Part shown: positions 31,812-38,060 of the stretch, in pieces
Numbering within the stretch: position 1 is the stretch's first letter
Layout: each line of letters begins with the position of its first letter
Assembly (NCBI GenBank): GCA_900696645.1
Contig: CAADGV010000041.1
Span: forward strand, 1 to 38,060
Source of the DNA: an uncultured Chlorobiota bacterium
GTDB lineage: Bacteria > Bacteroidota > Ignavibacteria > UBA10030 > UBA6906
Reading direction: 5' to 3'
Length of the DNA: 38,060 bases
Notes under the pieces: model-generated
Told to the model about the DNA's origin: nothing
The model's input: the letters and a program-made list of their open reading frames with translations, nothing else
Database searches by the model: none
Translations under genes and position numbers: made by a program

Positions 31812-31889
31812 GCCATTCGCCCATTCGCCCATTCGCCCATTCGCCCATTCGCCCATTCGCCCATTCGCCCATTCGCCCATTCGCCCATT
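31812..31889 (+). repeat. Tandem octamer repeat (CGCCCATT)n
   Basis: Nine perfect copies of CGCCCATT occupy 31818-31889, preceded by a partial copy at 31812-31817. The array lies in the leader, ending 34 bases before the lipoprotein ATG. Eight is not a multiple of three, and perfect copies are prone to slipped-strand change, so copy number probably varies. A separate single copy is at 31657-31664. Confidence 0.95.
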
Positions 31890-31923
31890 GGATCGAGGAT
31901 TTTCTTACTCAGTGGAGGTGAAG

Positions 31924-33192
31924 ATGAAGAATCTACGTGCATTCGTTCTCTGTTTCTTTCCCATAGTGTTAGGCTTACTTGCTGCCGAAGGGTGCAAGAA
32001 AGAGCCGCCTGTTAAGCCGGAAATATCCGAGCGCGTGAAGCTCACGCTCATTGACGTTGCCGTGAAAGAGGCGTACCTGCATATTACCGTGAGCAGCCCC
32101 GCAGCCAACGAGACTCTCTCATTGCAGAGAAATGGCACAACGGTAATGACGTTTGCCGCCGTTGCCGACACGAGCATTGCTGATACTGCGCTCGCCCAGA
32201 CAACAACCTACGTGTACACCGCAACAGTGCAGACAAACACACTCACTGGCAAAAGCAACACGATTACTGCCCAAACGCTCGCACCAACGAGCCATGGCTT
32301 TACGTGGGAAACTGTTCTTTTGGGCGACGGCAATGGCAGCGCTTTGTATGATGTGGCTCTGATAAACGATACGCTGGCGTATGCGGTGGGTGAGATTTAC
32401 TTGAGCGGTGATCCCACTCGCTATAATGCAGCAATCTGGAACGGAGATTCATGGACTATCCAAAGAATTCCCTATCATTATCAGGGCCAGCCGTTTTATA
32501 ATCCGATTCAGACTGTTTTTGCATTTTCGCATGACGATATCTGGTTTGCTGGGAATGGACTTGTTCATTGGAACGGACAACAGTATATACCTGTGGATGT
32601 TTCTTCAGTTTGGGGTCCTTACCCCATTAACCGAATTTGGGGCGATGCCGGAGAGATTTGGATTGTCGGCGAGGGGGGCAGTATCGCGCATCGAAATGTT
32701 TCCGGCACATGGCGTCGATTGGAGAGCGGGACGACGACGAGCATACTTGATGCGTGGGGAGTTACGAATGCGGTGACAAGCGCAACGGAAGTGTATTGTG
32801 CAGCAGGGAACAGGCTTTTGAAAGTTCGGAATGGAACTCGGATTGACTCAGTATGGTGGGTGGGAAGCAGAACTCTCGACGGCATTTGGACACACCAAGG
32901 ATTTCCCCTTTTCACTTCCGGTGATGGTGTGTTTGAGAACTCGAGCGGTGAATGCCGTGAGGTGAACATTGGGGCGAGCATTTACACGAATGCAATTCGA
33001 GGTTCATCCCTTAACAATATTATTGCCGTCGGTGATTTTGGACTTCTTGCACACTTCAATGGCGCGACATGGAATCCGTTTTTTCGGAACACAGGTGGTG
33101 ATTACTACAATGTTGCAGCCAGGGAGAATCTCTTCATAGCAGTGGGAGGGATGAACGCACGGGGGCTTATCATTATCGGCAGGAGGAACTGA
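31924..33192 (+). CDS. Predicted lipoprotein with fibronectin-like and propeller-like regions
   Basis: The 422-residue product has a signal sequence with a lipobox-like ending (LLAAEGC, C24; glutamate at -2 is unusual) followed by KKEPP, so it is probably a lipoprotein. Residues about 35-130 resemble a fibronectin type III-like domain (ITVSSPAANETLSLQRNGTT, ending TAQTLAP). The rest repeats short blades such as ALYDVALINDTLAYAVGE, FAFSHDDIWFAGNGLVHWNG, RIWGDAGEIWIVGEGGSIAHRN and AIRGSSLNNIIAVGDFGLLAHFNG, which suggest a beta-propeller. Similar proteins are common in Ignavibacteria-type genomes without known function. The ATG at 31924 has GGAGG 5 bases upstream; the frame stays open through the octamer tract upstream but that part is non-coding in appearance. 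Confidence 0.82.
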   Translation: MKNLRAFVLCFFPIVLGLLAAEGCKKEPPVKPEISERVKLTLIDVAVKEAYLHITVSSPAANETLSLQRNGTTVMTFAAVADTSIADTALAQTTTYVYTATVQTNTLTGKSNTITAQTLAPTSHGFTWETVLLGDGNGSALYDVALINDTLAYAVGEIYLSGDPTRYNAAIWNGDSWTIQRIPYHYQGQPFYNPIQTVFAFSHDDIWFAGNGLVHWNGQQYIPVDVSSVWGPYPINRIWGDAGEIWIVGEGGSIAHRNVSGTWRRLESGTTTSILDAWGVTNAVTSATEVYCAAGNRLLKVRNGTRIDSVWWVGSRTLDGIWTHQGFPLFTSGDGVFENSSGECREVNIGASIYTNAIRGSSLNNIIAVGDFGLLAHFNGATWNPFFRNTGGDYYNVAARENLFIAVGGMNARGLIIIGRRN

Positions 33193-33205
33193 CCAACAAC
33201 ATACA

Positions 33206-33336
33206 GCCCCGCCCAGGCGTACCACCTAAGCGGGGCAAAGATGCAAACACAAATCGCATTTCCTACCGTCCTTGACACCGAATATGCCGGACGGTGAGGA
33301 ATCCCGTGTTGTCCGCAGCCTTGGTCGGCTAACGGC
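33206..33336 (+). other. Cluster of hairpins between the lipoprotein and protease genes
   Basis: Two perfect hairpins share one geometry, a 7-bp stem and a 17-base loop: GCCCCGC/GCGGGGC (33206-33212 and 33230-33236) and ACCGTCC/GGACGGT (33265-33271 and 33289-33295). A third, imperfect one lies at 33313-33335 (CCG, AGCC / GGCT, CGG). None has a T-run. They may end the upstream transcript, protect mRNA or form a structured leader. The rest of 33193-33414 shows no gene and no clear promoter. Confidence 0.5.
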
Positions 33337-33414
33337 GGTGCTTCTTGCGTTTGCTGCCTAATGATACGGACTATTCACGTTCAATGCAATGAATTCTATT
33401 AGGAGGCCATCACC

Positions 33415-36400
33415 ATGAAAAGATATCACTTCATAATGTTAGCGGCACTGATTCTGCACTCTCATATTTGCATGGCTCAAGCACCGGGCTCGATACTCGA
33501 ACGAACAAACGCTTTCACGAAAGTTGATCCTCCCACTCTGTATCGGGATAGGGAGTTGCTGGGTACGATACAAACAACTCAATTCCAAATAACTCAGTAT
33601 GAGAACTTTCCACAAGGTGACGCCAGAACTGCTGTTGAAGAAGCGACAAAGATTTGGGGATACATTCTCAATTGCAGCCATCCTCAACCAATCAAGGTTT
33701 GGGTAAGAGGGGCGATCTTCTCTGACGACAGGGTGATTGCAAGGACCACGGCAGAACCGGCCCTCAATGTCATGGACTCTATATGGTACCCGAGAGCGCT
33801 GGCAAAGGCGATGGGGTGGGCGAACACGGCAGAGGTTGACTCTGACATAGTCCTCACGGTCAATTCGCATTACTTGTATGGCGACAGCTTTTACTACGGG
33901 ATTGATGGCAACACACCACAGTTCAAAGTCGACTTTCTGACTATCGTGCTTCATGAACTCGCCCATGGGCTGGGATTTGAGACATCTTTCAAAGTTGATA
34001 GTAATCAAATGGGCAGAAAGGGTCGCGCTTTTGGTTACTCGGATAAATATGATCGATACTGTATATACGGAAACCACTATGAGCTTCACAGGCCAGACAG
34101 TCTCTTGTGGAGATTGCCGGATTCGAACGCACTTTTAGGTCAAAGATTGAAATCGGACAACATATACTTTGGAGGATACAATAGTTATTTGATGGGGAAT
34201 CAGAGCAACGTCCCGAAACTATTTGCACCTTCCGTATTCAGAGAGGGAAGCAGCATTTCACATCTCGATAGCCTCACGTACCGCTTCGGAAATTCAAATT
34301 CACTTATGGTCCCGGGCCGAGCATGGGCCGAGGCCGTTCACTCACCCGGTGAGTTCGGCCTTTCGATTCTTCAGGACCTGGGATGGACGGTGAACAGGCT
34401 TATTACATTCACGTCTCCCGCTTCAAATCAATCCGTGGTGCGCGGCGATTCGATCCAACTCGTATGGACAGACAATCAAACCGGCACCGTATTTGCTGAT
34501 TTGATGAAGCGGGAGGTGAGCGGGACATACAGTCTGGCTGCATTCTTGGGAGCGGTAGCAAGCACCCGCGGTTCCAATCCGGCAAAGAAACTTCTCATTC
34601 CAGCAACAGTAGATAGTGGCATGTACAAGATACGCTTCATCACAGAGACGTCCGGTCAAGGCTATGGAGCCACGTTCGATTTTCTCGTGACAAGCAGCAG
34701 TCAGGTTGAACGAGTTGTTCTCTATCCACCAGGCAACACATACCATGGCCCAACAAACGTTTCGATGAGTTGTTCAACACAGGGAGCGACTATTCGATTT
34801 ACAACTGACGGCACAGTCCCGACAGAAAGCTCTCCGGTTTGTCCGACCGGTGGACTGGATGTTCTCTCTTCAGCGACGATCACGGCAAAGGCTTTCAAAC
34901 CCCCACTCACCCCGAGCGAGCCCCAGACGGAGGAGTACACAATAGACCCAACTGCTGGAGTCGTGATTGGTCCTCGAGAGACAAGCCAGATGAAGGATGT
35001 CGTACGTTATTACAGTAACGGTCAAGGACCGTATTACGCGAATAGCGGACCCCATCATCAACCGTATGTAGGGACGGGGACGTTTTTTATCGGCGGTGTA
35101 CAATCACAAATTGCACGCACTTTTCTTCAATGGTGGAATTTGCCCGTCGAAATAATACCGGACAGTATTACGAGTGCCTCAATCGAGATTCAGGCCTACA
35201 ATTGGTCTGTCGCGCCATCGGTGTCACTTTATCGGACAATCGGGAGCATGCAAGACGATTCCAATCTATGGAACTCTCCTAATCCGGGCGGCCTCGTGGA
35301 AAACAATATCTCGTTTGGCTCAACGGGCCGTTTCGCGAAAACGTACTATCGCGGCAGTGCGTTCGTCAATCAACTCAAGGCTGGGCTGAACCTCGACCGT
35401 TCATTGCAGATTGGGATTGTCTCACAAAGTGAATCGCAAAGCAACCGATGGATGCAGGTGTATTACGCGAACCTTACGATCAGATACACGAAGCCGATAG
35501 TAAGAATAGCCCAAACGGATAGCGCGGGAGTTTCTTTCGGCCAATGGGCGCGGTGGGAAACAGATCAATGGAAATACTACCCCGATACAACGCTTATCCG
35601 GCCGACAAGCGCCACGGCATTCACGTTGCGGGCTGATACAAACTACAAACCGGCGACAACCCAGAAATACAATTTGTGGCGGAAGAATGACGTCATTGAC
35701 TCTCTTCGAAACCACAGCGATCTTCCTGTTGATGCGAACACTTCTTCGTGGAAGGCAGTTTTCAAACCATCCAAGCCAGCGACCGTTCGGGCTTTTCTGA
35801 TTGATGCGGAAATGACTGGCGGCACGATCAACTTCAAAGACCCGTGGCTGGTTGACACAACCGACGAAAAGGGCCTCAAAAACCGTGGCAACGCTGCAAG
35901 GTGGTGGAATAGGTCGTCGCCGTTCTCAATCGACACAAACGCGACATACAAAGGCGTGTTCTTGAACGAAAGTGGTCCCCCATTTTGGAATCCTCCCTAC
36001 TACTCCGTGGGAGCCCCGAACCCGAACACGTTCACCATCGGCGGGAACAACTATCAGGCGTACTTCCGAAACTGGGAGGGTTCGAGCGTACAGTATCAAA
36101 ACGCCGATGCTGCCCAAACCGGTGTCGTCTTTACGAGTTCCGGCGCGACCGCAACAGCGAACTACAAACTCCACCATGCTTCCTCCTCGCCCGAAGCCAT
36201 GGCATTCAACACGCAGCGAAAAATCACGCGCGACAGTCTCGGCTACTGGCACAAGGTGTATCAATCGGCGGATCTCATCTGGTACACACGCTCGCGGAAC
36301 ACAAGTGATACATCGTGGGCACCGGAGGTTCTGTTAAGTTCAAGTCTTCTTCCGCCTGATTGGCTCCATCGTGATCCGTCGGTCATCTTTGTGCCCAGTG

Positions 36401-38060
36401 CAATATCCCCGGGGCAAGAACAGGGAAGCGAGGCAACCGAGGCGACCTTTCAACCGGCCCGTGTACGTGTTGTGTGGGAGACGTACACATCGGATGCAAG
36501 CAATCATGAGATCACCGTGTGCGAGATTAATCCGGTTACTGGTGGAATTCTCTACGGGCCGGCTACACTCCACAACTGGGAAGGGCAAGGTCAACGTGCG
36601 CGGCCTGTTCTCGGCGTTGCACGCGAAGGAGACCCGAAGTATCCTCCCACATCGTTTTTCACGCTTGTTACCTGGTTTCAGTCGGGCATGGACGAACTTC
36701 GGTGCAGCATGTGGCTGCCAGACAATTCGGCGTCTGGGATAACAGATCTCGGCAACGGCATCACGGAATTCTCTCTTTCACCGTATTCCAACACAGATAT
36801 CAAGTGGCATCTTGCTTATATCGAAAACAACAATGTGATGTATGTGCCGATTACGGCAGCCTACTGGCCACAACCGGGAACACCGCAAACAGTTTGTGAA
36901 GGTGATGAATCGGTATATCTGAATGCGCCGAGTATTTCGTCCGTGAATGCCAACGCCTTTGGCGATCCCATCGGCATCACGTGGCAGGCTTACTACTGGG
37001 AGTTTGTTACCGGCGTGATACAATACTCGGAGCGCAATACGCAAACGTGGAGCTATCCGGCGACGTGGGTCCCGTACTACACGACGGCAAGCTATGTAAA
37101 ACCGAGCGTTACGGGAAGCATCGGGACACCGAAGGCGACGATAGCATGGCAAACAACGGAAACACCGTTGATGTACACCGTGCGCGGCCGTCCCGGCGCC
37201 TGGGGTTCGGTTGCCGCGATGGGAGGCGGCGTGGACCCGACATTGAGTGCGGGCTATTTGGCGAACTCGTTTGAGTATCTCGTCTCACGCGGAACCTCCG
37301 CCCCGTATGCAATCCAGCGGCAGGGTATTTCGACAACAGATGAAAACGAGGAGGGGGACAGTATGCCGTTCACCTCGGAAGGGCGTGGCGGAAGGCTGAT
37401 GTTTCGCAACGGCTCACTCCATATTGCAGTGCAGGATGCTCAAACAAATGATATGCGGCTCGGCTTTGCGGAGATGAACGACACAACTCGCATCAATCTA
37501 TCACAGTTCGAGAATGTGTTTGTCACCGAGCCATTTGCCGGAACGGGGACGTTGAAACTCAGGACGCTGTTTACGGCAAAAGGTCAATTGCCGAACGGCA
37601 TCAACATCCGCATGACGTTGCGCGATGCCGCAACGGGGAATGTTGTACAGAATCTCCGGACGTTCCACGTGGGCGACGACACGCTTGTGACATTCCAGAC
37701 CCCGCTCAACCACGGCAACCGTCAGCTCAAGCTTGTGCTTCAGCCGGTCGGCGTGTCACAGTTAAGCCGCATCGATCTTGAGCGCTGGTATGTGTTGGAT
37801 GACGCAGCATCATTGGCAAAGCCGTTGGCAAATGCAACAGCATCAAGTGGATTGCCTGAGGTGTTTGCTTTGCATCCGAATTATCCTAATCCGTTCAATC
37901 CTACAACCACCATCAAGTACGATCTCCCCGAGCCATCGCACGTATCGTTGGTGGTTTACGATCTCTTGGGCCGGAAGGTCACCGAACTCGTTAGTGGCGG
38001 GAAGTCCGAAGGGTATCACTCTGCAATATGGGACGCTTCGAACGTTGCAAGCGGTGTTTA
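33415..38060 (+). CDS. Large secreted zinc-metalloprotease-like protein with T9SS sorting domain (3' end outside the window)
   Basis: The frame is open from ATG 33415 (AGGAGG 8 bases upstream) to the window edge, giving at least 1548 residues. A signal peptide (HFIMLAALILHSHICMAQ) leads into a protease-like domain with HELAHGLGF at residues 180-188 (ligands H180 and H184, base E181), then GYSDKYDRY and a late SHLDSLTYRFGNSNSLMVPG...QDLGW, an order typical of HELAHGLGF secreted proteases. The metzincin third ligand is absent (T190), so the third ligand lies elsewhere. About residues 440-510 resemble a chitobiase C-terminal-like domain (ATIRFTTDGTVPT). A long central part is not recognised. Residues from about 1485 match the Por/T9SS sorting domain (NYPNPFNPTTTIKYDLPEPS, YDLLGRKV). 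It should be exported by Sec, then by type IX secretion to the cell surface. The stop codon should lie just past the edge. Confidence 0.9.
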   Translation, partial: MKRYHFIMLAALILHSHICMAQAPGSILERTNAFTKVDPPTLYRDRELLGTIQTTQFQITQYENFPQGDARTAVEEATKIWGYILNCSHPQPIKVWVRGAIFSDDRVIARTTAEPALNVMDSIWYPRALAKAMGWANTAEVDSDIVLTVNSHYLYGDSFYYGIDGNTPQFKVDFLTIVLHELAHGLGFETSFKVDSNQMGRKGRAFGYSDKYDRYCIYGNHYELHRPDSLLWRLPDSNALLGQRLKSDNIYFGGYNSYLMGNQSNVPKLFAPSVFREGSSISHLDSLTYRFGNSNSLMVPGRAWAEAVHSPGEFGLSILQDLGWTVNRLITFTSPASNQSVVRGDSIQLVWTDNQTGTVFADLMKREVSGTYSLAAFLGAVASTRGSNPAKKLLIPATVDSGMYKIRFITETSGQGYGATFDFLVTSSSQVERVVLYPPGNTYHGPTNVSMSCSTQGATIRFTTDGTVPTESSPVCPTGGLDVLSSATITAKAFKPPLTPSEPQTEEYTIDPTAGVVIGPRETSQMKDVVRYYSNGQGPYYANSGPHHQPYVGTGTFFIGGVQSQIARTFLQWWNLPVEIIPDSITSASIEIQAYNWSVAPSVSLYRTIGSMQDDSNLWNSPNPGGLVENNISFGSTGRFAKTYYRGSAFVNQLKAGLNLDRSLQIGIVSQSESQSNRWMQVYYANLTIRYTKPIVRIAQTDSAGVSFGQWARWETDQWKYYPDTTLIRPTSATAFTLRADTNYKPATTQKYNLWRKNDVIDSLRNHSDLPVDANTSSWKAVFKPSKPATVRAFLIDAEMTGGTINFKDPWLVDTTDEKGLKNRGNAARWWNRSSPFSIDTNATYKGVFLNESGPPFWNPPYYSVGAPNPNTFTIGGNNYQAYFRNWEGSSVQYQNADAAQTGVVFTSSGATATANYKLHHASSSPEAMAFNTQRKITRDSLGYWHKVYQSADLIWYTRSRNTSDTSWAPEVLLSSSLLPPDWLHRDPSVIFVPSAISPGQEQGSEATEATFQPARVRVVWETYTSDASNHEITVCEINPVTGGILYGPATLHNWEGQGQRARPVLGVAREGDPKYPPTSFFTLVTWFQSGMDELRCSMWLPDNSASGITDLGNGITEFSLSPYSNTDIKWHLAYIENNNVMYVPITAAYWPQPGTPQTVCEGDESVYLNAPSISSVNANAFGDPIGITWQAYYWEFVTGVIQYSERNTQTWSYPATWVPYYTTASYVKPSVTGSIGTPKATIAWQTTETPLMYTVRGRPGAWGSVAAMGGGVDPTLSAGYLANSFEYLVSRGTSAPYAIQRQGISTTDENEEGDSMPFTSEGRGGRLMFRNGSLHIAVQDAQTNDMRLGFAEMNDTTRINLSQFENVFVTEPFAGTGTLKLRTLFTAKGQLPNGINIRMTLRDAATGNVVQNLRTFHVGDDTLVTFQTPLNHGNRQLKLVLQPVGVSQLSRIDLERWYVLDDAASLAKPLANATASSGLPEVFALHPNYPNPFNPTTTIKYDLPEPSHVSLVVYDLLGRKVTELVSGGKSEGYHSAIWDASNVASGV

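Larger units (their letters stand above)
31592..31923. other. 332-base intergenic region before the lipoprotein gene
   Basis: It holds no convincing gene. Its parts are a lone copy of the octamer CGCCCATT at 31657-31664, a good promoter at 31678-31706, about 110 bases of leader with no assigned element, the octamer tract at 31812-31889, and a ribosome site GGAGG at 31914-31918. Open frames through the octamers (for example FAHSPIRP repeats) are products of the repeat. Confidence 0.6.

Noticed and set aside
31666-31880. Repetitive peptide MGEWANGR on the minus strand and FAHSPIRP on the plus strand
   Set aside because: Pure translation of the octamer array in different frames; no start signal and no non-repeat domain.
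31812-31889. CRISPR array
   Set aside because: The units are 8 bases and directly joined, with no spacers and no cas genes nearby.
33193-33414. Integron attC-like site (GCTAAC and CTAAG words near hairpins)
   Set aside because: The paired core sites RYYYAAC and GTTRRRY in the right order and distance are not present, and no integrase gene is seen.
33439-34089. Minus-strand open frame of about 216 codons, with several smaller ones between 33.4 and 36.6 kb
   Set aside because: They are antisense to the long plus-strand protease gene, which has a signal peptide, HELAHGLGF and T9SS domain; the minus frames match no family and lack ribosome sites.

Overview
The window looks like chromosomal DNA from an FCB-group bacterium, probably a relative of the Ignavibacteria / Kapabacteria / Chlorobi side of Bacteroidota. 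The reasons are: a secreted protein at the right edge ends in a type IX secretion (Por/T9SS) sorting domain with the PNYPNPFNP signature; heptose (rfaE1/rfaE2), TamB, beta-barrel and PpiD genes point to a Gram-negative outer membrane; secD and secF are separate genes rather than the fused secDF of core Bacteroidetes; several starts have real Shine-Dalgarno sites (AGGAGG, GGAGG), which core Bacteroidetes mostly lack; and two promoters carry the Bacteroidota-type TAnnTTTG -10 element. No rRNA, tRNA, insertion sequence or CRISPR array was seen.

Layout. 1-2.9 kb (+): a pirin, a two-gene toxin-antitoxin module and a secreted GHL10-type glycoside-hydrolase-like protein. 2.9-6.6 kb (-): a complete TRAP transporter operon of the TPAT type (tatT-dctP-dctQ-dctM). 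6.7-9.6 kb (+): an OmpR-type response regulator, its sensor kinase, and a small exported Lys/Ala/Glu-rich repeat protein whose promoter carries three 11-bp direct repeats, so the three genes look like one regulatory module. 9.7-12.8 kb (-): an outer-membrane HExxH peptidase / WD40-like propeller / beta-barrel protein. 12.9-21.2 kb (-): rfaE1-rfaE2-tamB-rnr, an envelope-centred operon. 21.3-25.6 kb (-): ppiD-like chaperone, small barrel protein, METTL21-like methyltransferase and aroK. 25.7-29.0 kb (+): secD-secF-STAS, divergent from ppiD. 29.1-31.6 kb (+): purA and an orphan histidine kinase. 31.6-38.06 kb (+): an accessory-looking stretch with a lipoprotein gene preceded by nine copies of an 8-bp repeat, a cluster of hairpins, and a very long gene for a zinc-metalloprotease-like T9SS cargo that runs off the right edge.

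How the genes fit together. Most of the window serves the cell envelope: protein export (SecD/F), periplasmic folding (PpiD), outer-membrane assembly (TamB), LPS core heptose (RfaE1/2), and several beta-barrel or exported proteins. Three of these transcription units (the peptidase/propeller/barrel gene, rfaE1 and ppiD) share an identical 10-mer, CGTTGCATTT, placed exactly as the -35 region 17 bp from the -10. This suggests common regulation or a strong lineage-specific promoter form. The best candidates for undescribed biology are the kinase/regulator/repeat-protein module with its 11-bp boxes, the shared -35 motif, the octamer tract in the lipoprotein leader, and the large T9SS-targeted protease.
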